Shown in pieces: positions 7,915 through 15,353 of a stretch of 64,000 nt of DNA. How positions within the stretch are numbered: position 1 is the first letter of the stretch; the number at the start of each line of letters is the position of its first letter. The notes beneath the pieces are model-generated. The model was not told the origin of the DNA, made no database searches, and was given only the letters and a program-made list of their open reading frames with translations. This DNA is from JAHZFN01 sp965149945 (GTDB taxonomy: Bacteria; Bacillota; Dehalobacteriia; UBA4068; UBA4997): contig CBCTTQ010000002.1 in the NCBI GenBank assembly GCA_965149945.1, positions 1 to 64,000 of the forward strand, in the 5' to 3' direction. A program made the translations under genes and the position numbers.

Positions 7915-8055
7915 ATGGAAAATAATTTGCATTATGCCCGTCTGATCAATTATGAAATTGCCGTTTTAAAAAAAATGGAACGCGACTACCGCAAAAAAAC
8001 GAAACGACCCATTCGCCTAATCGCCATGGAAGAAGAAACAGAATCTCTGCAATAA
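7915..8055 (+). CDS. Small protein of 46 residues, unknown
   Basis: A short frame starts at the ATG at 7915 with a GGGGTG site and ends in TAA at 8055. The product is MENNLHYARLINYEIAVLKK followed by a basic, then acidic tail. It is soluble and helical by composition. It sits alone between two terminators, which together with the ribosome binding site suggests a genuine small gene. I know no family. An alternative is a chance frame in a non-coding transcript. Confidence 0.45.
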   Translation: MENNLHYARLINYEIAVLKKMERDYRKKTKRPIRLIAMEEETESLQ

Positions 8056-8071
8056 GACGGACAAAAGAGGA

Positions 8072-8116
8072 GGCAAAGCCCGTTACTCATAAAAAAGTAA
8101 CGGGCTTTGCCATTTT
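8072..8116. terminator. Terminator hairpin
   Basis: A 16-bp stem, 8072-8087 with 8096-8111, around an 8-base loop. The T tail on the plus strand is short (ATTTTCT). It closes the small gene at 7915. Confidence 0.75.
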
Positions 8117-8392
8117 CTAAAATACTATTTTGCTGTGTAACCTAAATAGATGACACATTGTGGCAGATTGAACTATCCAATATACCCAAATTATGGATTC
8201 GACCCATCACTTATTCGCAAATAAAAACTGTATGTTTTGCAGAAATATATATTATGAACAACCGTATCATTGATACAAAAATCAAATAAGAAAACAAAAA
8301 TTCGCTCTCAGATTATGCTATTATGAAAGAAAGACATCTAATCATGTATGATAATTTTGTAATAGCGATCATTCTGAAAGGAGCGAAACAGC
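8117..8392. other. AT-rich leader of the methyltransferase island, with palindromes
   Basis: No gene is visible. A perfect 13-bp palindrome GTATCATTGATAC lies at 8264-8276, and a 12-bp inverted repeat ATCATGTATGAT at 8341-8352. Both lie before the gene at 8393 and could be regulator sites. No convincing vegetative or sigma-54 promoter could be assigned. Confidence 0.5.
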
Positions 8393-9469
8393 ATGAATTT
8401 AATTTCTCAAAAAATGACCTCTGATGAGAGATTGACAGCCTTATTCAGCAATAATCCTGTGGATAGAGTGCCGGTACTGGGTTCATGGTTTATGTGGGCG
8501 CATATAGCCAAGATTAATGGCATGACGATCACGGACATTTATGAGTTTCCTGCCGCCAGCATTGAAGCACAAAGAAACGCCAATGCCATGTACGGCATGG
8601 ATGGCGGCAGCGTATATATGATGACAGATTTCGGCAGTTGGGAATTCGGCGGTATGGCTACTTTCCCTGGCGGTGATAGTGAAGCCATGGTGGTTACGAA
8701 ACGAGCCGCGCCGACCGCGGAAAAAGCTCTTACCATTAAATGCCCCGATGACATCTTGCATTCCGGCGGTGTGCCAAAATATTTTGAGGCAGGAAAAATC
8801 CAAGCTGCTAACGGAGAACTAATAACATTTGATTTAGGCACTCCATTTTTGCTGGCTTCCAATATCATCGGTGTTGATAATATGATGTTGATGATGATCG
8901 AAAGCCCGGAAGCCGTACACAATGTGCTGGCAGAATCAACAAAGTTTTATATCCGATTGCTGGAGCTTTGGGTTGAAAATTTCGGCGCGGCAAATATCTT
9001 CCCAATGATGGCGGCGTCCAGTGAAAGCAATCGTTTGATATCTCCCGCTTTCCATGAAACGTTTTCCATCCCTTACTTGAAACAGGTTTTAGATAAAATG
9101 CTTGACTTGCAGGTGGATAAACTGCTCTTACATATTTGTAGTGAACAAAATCCGAATCTGCCCAATTATCAAAAGTTGACATATCCCATTAATACTATTT
9201 TTAGCGTGGGGCCGGAAATGGATTTAACAAAAATGGCGCGGCTATTTCCCCGATATATTATCGCCGGTAATATCGATCCGATAAAATTCTTGCAATCAAA
9301 GCCTCAAGAAATATTTGAAGAATGTTGCGAGATTATCAAAACCATGGCGCAGACCGATACCCGATTTATCTTGATGCCCGGCTGTGATGTACCTCCCAAT
9401 GCGCCGCCGATCAATGTATATCAGATGGTTAAGGCAAGCATGGTTATGACAAAAGATACTATAAAATAA
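8393..9469 (+). CDS. MtaA/CmuA-type corrinoid methyltransferase (URO-D fold), copy 1
   Basis: A 358-residue protein of the uroporphyrinogen decarboxylase superfamily, in the branch of methylcobamide:CoM-type methyltransferases. The zinc ligand pattern of MtaA is intact: His247 and Cys249 (LLHICS) and Cys331 (MPGCDVPP), with the AGNIDP loop between. These enzymes move a methyl group between a corrinoid protein and a thiol or other acceptor; in Bacillota without coenzyme M the true acceptor is often unknown. AAAGGAG lies before the ATG. It is the only plus-strand gene left of the central divergent promoter and ends at a bidirectional terminator facing the corrinoid gene. True heme-pathway HemE is unlikely, given the zinc triad and the neighbours. 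Confidence 0.85.
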   Translation: MNLISQKMTSDERLTALFSNNPVDRVPVLGSWFMWAHIAKINGMTITDIYEFPAASIEAQRNANAMYGMDGGSVYMMTDFGSWEFGGMATFPGGDSEAMVVTKRAAPTAEKALTIKCPDDILHSGGVPKYFEAGKIQAANGELITFDLGTPFLLASNIIGVDNMMLMMIESPEAVHNVLAESTKFYIRLLELWVENFGAANIFPMMAASSESNRLISPAFHETFSIPYLKQVLDKMLDLQVDKLLLHICSEQNPNLPNYQKLTYPINTIFSVGPEMDLTKMARLFPRYIIAGNIDPIKFLQSKPQEIFEECCEIIKTMAQTDTRFILMPGCDVPPNAPPINVYQMVKASMVMTKDTIK

Positions 9470-9476
9470 TCATAAA

Positions 9477-9522
9477 AACAAAACAGCGTTCACTTAAAAG
9501 TGAACGCTGTTTTGTTTTATTA
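9477..9522. terminator. Bidirectional terminator between convergent genes
   Basis: A long perfect stem, 9477-9495 with 9498-9516, rich in A on the left arm and T on the right, so it works in both directions between the genes ending at 9469 and 9550. Confidence 0.9.
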
Positions 9523-9549
9523 TAAAGTGCAATAAATGTATTCTTGTTA

Positions 9550-10185
9550 TTAGCTTGCCATAAGACTTTCACAAAGAGTAATGGCTTCTTGCGCGTTGTC
9601 AGAATAACCGTCAGCGCCGATTTCCTTAGCGAATTTATCGCTGACAGGCGCTCCGCCGACAATTATTTTCACTTTGTCACGCAGTCCGGCATCGGTAATA
9701 GCTTTGATGGTGCTTTCCATGGCGGGCATGGTAGTAGTGAGCAAAGCAGACATACCAAGAATATCAGGTTGATGTTCTTTAATAGCTTCGACAAACTTTT
9801 CTTCCGTGATATCCACACCCATGTTGATTACGGTAAAGCCGTTGCTTTCCAACATCATTGCCACCAGATTTTTGCCGATATCATGAAGATCGCCGCGCAC
9901 CGTACCGATGAGGATTTTCCCTTTGGAAACATAATCTCCCGCCGCCAACAACGGCTTCAACACTTCCATGCCGGAATGCAAAGCTTTGGCAGACATCATT
10001 ACCTCGGGAACAAACATATCCCCATTGGTAAAGCGCACCCCTACATCATTCATAGCAACCATCAAACCATCGTTGATAATGGTCATAGGTTCCACGCCTT
10101 CTTCCAACAGCCGATTTACGGTTTCTTTCACCAGAGATATATTACCTTTGGAAATACCTTCGTTTATATTATCATAATTTACCAT
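9550..10185 (-). CDS. Corrinoid (B12-binding) methyltransferase protein
   Basis: A 211-residue corrinoid protein of the MtaC/MttC/MtbC type. The N-terminal 85 residues form the helical cap (residues 36-75 include INDGLMVAMNDVGVRF and FVPEVMMSAKAL). The cobalamin domain follows, with Asp99-Leu-His101-Asp-Ile-Gly104 supplying the lower axial His to cobalt, then the SALLTTTM and IIVGGAPVS motifs. It carries the methyl group from the substrate methyltransferase to the second enzyme. The ATG at 10185 has an AAAGGAGG site, so the longer frame to 10212 is not used. It is the only corrinoid protein in the window. No reductive activator (RamA/RACo) gene is nearby. Confidence 0.93.
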   Translation of the reverse strand: MVNYDNINEGISKGNISLVKETVNRLLEEGVEPMTIINDGLMVAMNDVGVRFTNGDMFVPEVMMSAKALHSGMEVLKPLLAAGDYVSKGKILIGTVRGDLHDIGKNLVAMMLESNGFTVINMGVDITEEKFVEAIKEHQPDILGMSALLTTTMPAMESTIKAITDAGLRDKVKIIVGGAPVSDKFAKEIGADGYSDNAQEAITLCESLMAS

Positions 10186-10314
10186 AAAAAGCCTCCTTTG
10201 CTGTAGCTGCAATAAAATTTTAGCTTTGCCTTGTTTTCTGCCTCTGATATTATCATAACCTATTATTTGTAATATTTCTTCTAATTATTTTGCAATTTTA
10301 TAACTTTAATTAGT

Positions 10315-11160
10315 TTATGTTAATGACAAGCATATCTCATCTAAATGAGTTATACTTCGATTTTGATTTATGCAATTATTACCAATAATAACAGGTGATT
10401 TGCCAATCATGCACAGTTCTTTTAACATATCATCGGATGATGATGCATCGGACGATGTGACCGGGTGCAGACTGATTTTCCCGCTTGTCTGCAAAACTTC
10501 GGTAGTCATGCCGCATATGTGAAATACCAAAGGCGTGGCCAATGCGTTAATTTTCCGTAAAAACGGCAATAATACCTCCTCCGAATATTCCGCGGCAAAT
10601 GTTTCACCAATAAGAGAAAGCAGCAGTGTGGGTTCGGCAAAGGAAAACAAACGAATATTTTTTTCTAATGCCATCTCAATAATCCGCAAATAGCTGTTTT
10701 GCAGCAAAGTAATAAATTTCATGGCATATGAATGATGACGAAACCATTCCGTATAAAACAACCCCGAGCCATAAACAGCGTCGAAAACCGCAGCAAAACC
10801 GGAAAGGTTAAAGCAAACCGCTTGAGAATCCGCATTTATTTGTTCTAATGCTTGCATGATATTGCGCAATCGCCAATGCTCCAGATTTACAGTGGGCAAT
10901 TCCTGTGTATATTGCATGACAACCGGGCTTAGGATATCGCTTTGGTCATAACCGATCATAGTAGCCCCCATAAGCTCTGCCTCCAGACAGCAGTCCCTCG
11001 GCAAATTTACAATATGACTGTCGGCAGGCTGCATAGCCAGCGTATAACGCGCCAAATCATCTGGAGATTGATAAAGCTGAGCAAAAGTTATGCCATGCTG
11101 TTGCAGATAAGCTGCCGGCAGGTTCGGGCTTATATTTTGGCAAGTTTTATATTTTTTCAT
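10315..11160 (-). CDS. MtaA-like methyltransferase (URO-D fold), shortened copy 2
   Basis: A 281-residue member of the same URO-D superfamily as the genes at 8393 and 19006, but about 60-75 residues shorter. The first two zinc ligands are there, His214 and Cys216 (FHICGMTT). The IIGNNCINQ stretch aligns with the GNIDP loop of the others, and the protein ends soon after, so the third ligand region (GCD-x-P) is missing. It may use Cys263 or Cys277, or may no longer transfer methyl groups. The reading frame is intact with a modest AGGAT site. It lies 129 bases upstream of the corrinoid gene on the same strand. It could be a regulatory or substrate-binding derivative. Confidence 0.7.
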   Translation of the reverse strand: MKKYKTCQNISPNLPAAYLQQHGITFAQLYQSPDDLARYTLAMQPADSHIVNLPRDCCLEAELMGATMIGYDQSDILSPVVMQYTQELPTVNLEHWRLRNIMQALEQINADSQAVCFNLSGFAAVFDAVYGSGLFYTEWFRHHSYAMKFITLLQNSYLRIIEMALEKNIRLFSFAEPTLLLSLIGETFAAEYSEEVLLPFLRKINALATPLVFHICGMTTEVLQTSGKISLHPVTSSDASSSDDMLKELCMIGKSPVIIGNNCINQNRSITHLDEICLSLT

Positions 11161-11284
11161 ATTTGTATCCTCAGAAAAATTTTTTTAACTATATTTGAAT
11201 TATAACATATCCCTGATTCCAGACCAAGAAATTCAGCAATTCGCCATATTTTATACCATAAATAGAATTATGTTTATCAAATAT

Positions 11285-11327
11285 TATAAAATACCCCTGC
11301 CGCAAGTAATTATTTGCAACAGGGGTA
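11285..11327 (-). terminator. Terminator of the cupin/permease operon
   Basis: An outer stem TACCCCTG at 11292-11299 pairs with CAGGGGTA at 11320-11327, extended inside by TTGC pairs. On the minus strand it is followed by TTTTAT. It separates the cupin gene from the MtaA-like gene, so those are probably different transcripts. Confidence 0.75.
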
Positions 11328-11342
11328 CAACTAAATTTTTAT

Positions 11343-11639
11343 TTAGATTTCAGTATCATGTTTCCATACGGCTTCTACGCTTTCTTCTACAATCCAGTAG
11401 AATTCTACGCCTGTGTCCAGTGTAATCATATGACCGGGCTCCAGGTTGTATGTGATCCCCATAGATTTGATTGTTACCGCGCCTTTTTTAATGAAGATTG
11501 CTTCCTGACGCAATTCCGGCGGATCTAATCTCCATTTTTCAATAGCCGGACCCATGGTATTGTAATCTTCCCATTGAGATACTTGATATTGCTCTTCGGC
11601 TTCTGCCGGAGTCATTTTAGCAACTACAACTTTTTTCAT
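11343..11639 (-). CDS. Small cupin-domain protein
   Basis: A 98-residue protein with a single cupin barrel: IFIKKGAVTIKSMGITYNL, then EPGHMITLDTGVEFYWIVEE. The usual metal-binding His residues of cupins are not visible, so a catalytic role is doubtful; ligand binding or a structural role is possible. An AAAGGAGG site precedes the ATG. It follows the NCS1 permease by 32 bases and is followed by a terminator, so it is the last gene of that transcript. Its place in the methyltransferase island suggests a link to the same substrate, but the function is unknown. Confidence 0.7.
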   Translation of the reverse strand: MKKVVVAKMTPAEAEEQYQVSQWEDYNTMGPAIEKWRLDPPELRQEAIFIKKGAVTIKSMGITYNLEPGHMITLDTGVEFYWIVEESVEAVWKHDTEI

Positions 11640-11671
11640 GGTAAATCCTCCTTTATGGAATATATTTCAAT

Positions 11672-13159
11672 TTATTCTTCCTCTTGCGCGGCTGTTGCCC
11701 GTTTCTTTTTGTTCAGGAAGCAAAGTCTGGGATCATCGCGGTCTTTCAGCATATATCTGCGCAAAGGCGGAATTTTGCTGCAAATGTAGTATAGTAAACC
11801 GGAAGCAACCATGGCGGTGCCGGTAGCGCACAGTACCAAAAATACTGCGCTTCTCGGTTCCGATGTCATCGGATTGTATACCAATAGGTAAGCGACAATA
11901 CCGGCGACAAAGCAACCTAAACCAACCAAGTTGAAGCCTTTGGTGTAATAATAGGCTTTATTATCACGGTTCATATACATCGCGTCCAGAGATACTTTCT
12001 GCTTACGAACAATAAAGAAATCGACAACCATCAAAGCAATAGCCGGAGCAGAAACCAAACCTACAATGGCAACAAACAGAGTATATGCTTTCCACATCAA
12101 ACCGGTTGCCAGGAAAATAGCATTATATATGGTCCAAATAGTACAAATTACTTTATAGTTCCATTTGGGGTTCAGCATCTTGGTGCTGACAGTGAGCACA
12201 TACATTGTCAGAGACTGAGTAGTAATATTAGCAAAACCAATACATACCAAAGACAGCAGCCCCATGGTATTACCACCAAAATACATCAGCCAGTCTGTGG
12301 GATCATCGGAATATGTGCCTGTTGCCATAGCCGTAGCGATAGATGTAATGGCGCCGATAATGATGAAAAGAGCCATCACAAACACCAGCCCCAGCCAGTT
12401 GCCCCAGAAGCTTTTTCGTTCACCTTTTACCAGACGAGGCAGCGCACCCACAGCAGGAACCCATGCGGCAATAAAGGCAATGCTCCATTCTAAACCAAGC
12501 ATGTATGATGTAAGATCTCTCCCGCTATAATCTTCAGAACGATAAGCAAACAATTCACTGAAGGAATACCTGCTGAAAACCATAACTACCATTACTACAC
12601 CGACAATCAGCAGCAAAGGTACCATAACTTTGGTCACTCGGCGCACCGCGATAGGACCTCGCATGGCAATAATCCAACCAAAGAGGATACAAGTCATGGA
12701 TAAAGCTTGTTGGGCAAAAGATCCAGTTTCGATATTGGTACCCAAAAGTGAATTTGAAATTTTCGCCAGGGATAAACCGTAAACATGAGAGTTAACGCCG
12801 CAATACCCCAATGAACAGCAAAAAGCCAAAATCATAATGACGCAAAGTCCCCAGTATCCGTAAATTGATCGCTGATAAAACCATAAATCAATACCAAACC
12901 TGGTGGCAATCATCATCGCCATACAGAGGAATATACCTATAATACCCATGCCGCCCAACACGCTAAGGATAACCGATGAAAGCGGCATCATACTATTCAG
13001 TGTAGCTCCTTGTATATAACAATACGTAGCGATAGCGTAACCGGCCGTGATCAGGAAAATATCCCAAAAACCATAAAGTCTATCTTTTTTGCTAACAGGA
13101 ACAACGCCGAAAAACACTTCATCTTGAATCATGCTCTGTGAGGTTTCTCTGTTTCCCAT
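11672..13159 (-). CDS. NCS1-family permease (nucleobase/cation symporter type)
   Basis: A 495-residue integral membrane protein with about 12 hydrophobic segments. The NCS1 pattern is visible early in GFWDIFLITAGYAIATYCYI, later in GVNSHVYGLSLAKI and in the WVPAVGALPRLVKGERKSFW loop. NCS1 proteins (CodB, PucI, Mhp1 and yeast Fcy/Fur/thiamine transporters) import nucleobases, hydantoins, allantoin or small N-heterocycles with a cation. The ATG at 13159 has a GGGAG site; an upstream start at 13189 is less likely. It is preceded by a 60-residue membrane protein and followed by the cupin. It is the only evident importer of the island, so its substrate class is the best clue to the pathway's substrate. 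Confidence 0.85.
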   Translation of the reverse strand: MGNRETSQSMIQDEVFFGVVPVSKKDRLYGFWDIFLITAGYAIATYCYIQGATLNSMMPLSSVILSVLGGMGIIGIFLCMAMMIATRFGIDLWFYQRSIYGYWGLCVIMILAFCCSLGYCGVNSHVYGLSLAKISNSLLGTNIETGSFAQQALSMTCILFGWIIAMRGPIAVRRVTKVMVPLLLIVGVVMVVMVFSRYSFSELFAYRSEDYSGRDLTSYMLGLEWSIAFIAAWVPAVGALPRLVKGERKSFWGNWLGLVFVMALFIIIGAITSIATAMATGTYSDDPTDWLMYFGGNTMGLLSLVCIGFANITTQSLTMYVLTVSTKMLNPKWNYKVICTIWTIYNAIFLATGLMWKAYTLFVAIVGLVSAPAIALMVVDFFIVRKQKVSLDAMYMNRDNKAYYYTKGFNLVGLGCFVAGIVAYLLVYNPMTSEPRSAVFLVLCATGTAMVASGLLYYICSKIPPLRRYMLKDRDDPRLCFLNKKKRATAAQEEE

Positions 13160-13233
13160 TGAAATCACTCCCTTTTTCAAATTTTTCATTCGTTATAACT
13201 GCGATGATGAGCCCATTACAGACCAAGCTTGTC

Positions 13234-13416
13234 CTACATTACAAAGTAACCCGCAATAACCATAATCAAACAAATAATACCTATCGCAACTACCAAAAGC
13301 CAATCTTTCTTCGTCATAGTATCAACATATTCATAATCCGGTTGATTCATTTCTGTAATCGTTTCATCTATCTTCTCATACAATAAATCCATAAATTCAT
13401 CTTTTTGTTGAGTCAT
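13234..13416 (-). CDS. Small single-span membrane protein next to NCS1 permease
   Basis: A 60-residue protein from the ATG at 13416 with an AAAGGGG site. The first 38 residues are acidic and soluble (MTQQKDEFMDLLYEKIDETI); residues 39-60 form one membrane span at the C-terminus (DWLLVVAIGIICLIMVIAGY). It is the first gene of the leftward transcript, 74 bases before the permease. Small subunits are known for some secondary transporters of other families, but I know none for NCS1. It may be a permease partner; this is inference from position. Confidence 0.65.
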   Translation of the reverse strand: MTQQKDEFMDLLYEKIDETITEMNQPDYEYVDTMTKKDWLLVVAIGIICLIMVIAGYFVM

Positions 13417-13868
13417 GATTCCAGCCCCTTTCACTTTTTTGTACTGATTTTCCCCCTTAATGTATTTTGTATAAAAATTATATAACAATCCATCGATAGA
13501 TTTTTGTAAAATTATCAGTTTTTGTGCGATTATATTAGTAGTTCAAAAAATAAGTATTCTTAAAAAATCATCCTAAATTGCCGATATTATTTTGAAAAAT
13601 ACTAAAAATAATATATAAAATAGGTAAGCAAATAGCCTGTCCTAAATTTTTATCGCCCATATTTATAATATAATGCAATCAAATAATGCAATCAAAAAAA
13701 ACTGTTATTTTTGTTAGAGATTTTGTTATTTTTGTACTTTTGTTATATATTTAAGCTCCTGGCTATACATTAAGTTTTTTTGTTGTTATAATCAAAATAT
13801 ACTGAATTTTCCCCCAAATAGATTAATAATGCAGATTGATTCTATCGCTGCCCAAAGGATGTGATGAG
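13417..13868. promoter_or_regulatory. Divergent control region of the methyltransferase island
   Basis: This 450-bp AT-rich region has no gene. It carries a perfect tandem pair of 13-bp repeats ATAATGCAATCAA at 13670-13682 and 13683-13695, and three copies of TTTTGTTA beginning at 13709, 13721 and 13738. The last is part of TTTGTACTTTTGTTA (13731-13745), which recurs exactly upstream of the AraC-type regulator at 21491-21505. It should hold promoters for both the permease and the MttB-Mo hydroxylase transcripts. Confidence 0.6.
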
Positions 13869-15341
13869 ATGACAAAATTGGCTTATGATAACTCCGCTCA
13901 AATGTGTTTGTTGACTGAGACCGATATAGAAAAAATTCATATGACCGCTTTGGAAATTTTGTCGGAGGTCGGTGTGCTGTTTGATACGCAAGAGGCGCTG
14001 CAGTTACTCGCCGACGCCGGCTGTGAGGTAAATTTCGAAACCAAAATTGTAAAATTTAGTGAGGAAATCATTACCAACGCTATCAAAAACGCGCCTGAAA
14101 AGTTTAAATTATATAATCGTTCAGGAACCAAATTCGTTGTGGTAGGCGATGACCATGTGGAAATTACACCCACTTTCAGTGCCAGCAACATATTACTGAA
14201 TAAATCGGGTGATATTCGCCCCGCCAATGCTAAAGATATGAAAAACATCATCAATCTGACCAATCAGATTGATGAATATCATATAGCTATTCCCGCCATT
14301 GTCTGTGAGGATATTCCTCCGGAACACGGCGATTATTATCGGGATTATTTGATTCTGAAAAATGCAGATATGCCCATGGCATCGGAAGTTTGGAGTACCG
14401 AAAGTCTGCACTATTTATATAAACTGTTGCTGGCAGTCAGAGAATCCAAAGAAAGCCTGCTGGAAAAACCCCTTACTATCGTTGGGCTGTGCCCCATGGC
14501 TCCTCTTACATGGAGCGCAGAAGCAGCAGAGAGCCTGATTAACGCGGCGAAATACGGCATACCGGTAAATATCTGTGCCTGTCCAATGTTGGGTTCCGGT
14601 TCGCCGGTTACCATTGCCGGCGCAGTGGCGCAACAAGCGGCTGAGTTCTTATCCGGGCTGGTATTGGCACAGTTTGTAAGAAAAGGCGCTAAGGTTACAT
14701 TTGGCGGTTATTCCACCAGCATGGATATGAAAACCATGTCGGCGTCTGTGGCTGCCATGGAATCCATGATGGCGGTGGCCGCTCATGGCGCTTTGGCAAA
14801 ATTCTATGGCGTGCCCAGTCAAACCTTTGCAGAATGTTCCGAAGCCAAAACCAATGATTTTCAATCCGGCTGGGAAACAGCAATGACAGGAATGATGGCG
14901 GTATTATCAGGCATTAATCTGATTTACGGCTGTGGTTCTTTGGATTATTTGATGGAATTCAGCTATGAAAAATTTTTGCTTGACGCGGAAATTGCCAAAT
15001 ATCTTTATTTCCTGCATCAAGGCATCACCGTAGATAATGACACCCTTGCTAAGGATGCGATAAAAGAAGTAGGGCCTTCCGGCTCGTTTATAATGTCTAT
15101 GCACACCATGACAGAATTCAAAACAGCCCAATGCTACCCCGGTAAATTTATTGATCGTAATAAACGAGGCGCTTGGGAGAATAATGGTAGCCACGATGTG
15201 GTAACCGCGGCAGAACCTTTCCTCGCAAAAATGCTGGAAAGAGAAGCCCTGCAACCTGCCGACACTGAAATGGCTACTCGCCTTGATGCTGTTATCAAAG
15301 ATATTAATGCTGAATGCAGTCTGAATTTACCTTTGGATTGA
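13869..15341 (+). CDS. MttB-superfamily methylamine:corrinoid methyltransferase, non-pyrrolysine
   Basis: A 490-residue protein of the trimethylamine methyltransferase (MttB/COG5598) superfamily: early TETDIEKIHMTALEILSEVG with VLFDTQEALQLL, a middle GLCPMAPLTWSAEA region, and the glycine-rich TIAGAVAQQAAEFLSG and GGYSTSMDMKTM parts of the TIM barrel. There is no in-frame TAG, so it belongs to the non-pyrrolysine branch with MtgB (glycine betaine), MtpB (proline betaine) and MtcB (carnitine). Those enzymes demethylate quaternary amines onto a corrinoid protein. The ATG at 13869 has an AAAGGA site. It leads the plus-strand operon with the Mo hydroxylase genes 12 bases on. The substrate cannot be read from sequence. 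Confidence 0.9.
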   Translation: MTKLAYDNSAQMCLLTETDIEKIHMTALEILSEVGVLFDTQEALQLLADAGCEVNFETKIVKFSEEIITNAIKNAPEKFKLYNRSGTKFVVVGDDHVEITPTFSASNILLNKSGDIRPANAKDMKNIINLTNQIDEYHIAIPAIVCEDIPPEHGDYYRDYLILKNADMPMASEVWSTESLHYLYKLLLAVRESKESLLEKPLTIVGLCPMAPLTWSAEAAESLINAAKYGIPVNICACPMLGSGSPVTIAGAVAQQAAEFLSGLVLAQFVRKGAKVTFGGYSTSMDMKTMSASVAAMESMMAVAAHGALAKFYGVPSQTFAECSEAKTNDFQSGWETAMTGMMAVLSGINLIYGCGSLDYLMEFSYEKFLLDAEIAKYLYFLHQGITVDNDTLAKDAIKEVGPSGSFIMSMHTMTEFKTAQCYPGKFIDRNKRGAWENNGSHDVVTAAEPFLAKMLEREALQPADTEMATRLDAVIKDINAECSLNLPLD

Positions 15342-15353
15342 GGAGGAATGGCT

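Noticed and set aside
9544..10206. 220-codon plus-strand frame opposite the corrinoid protein gene
   Set aside because: The minus-strand gene has the B12 motif and a strong ribosome binding site; the other frame is a shadow.
13417..13868. Cobalamin or Moco riboswitch before the methyltransferase operons
   Set aside because: I looked for the conserved B12-box type sequence and long GC-rich stems and saw none; the region is AT-rich with short repeats instead.
13869..15341. Pyrrolysine (amber read-through) in the MttB homologue
   Set aside because: The frame runs through without an in-frame TAG over the full family length, so it is the non-pyrrolysine branch.
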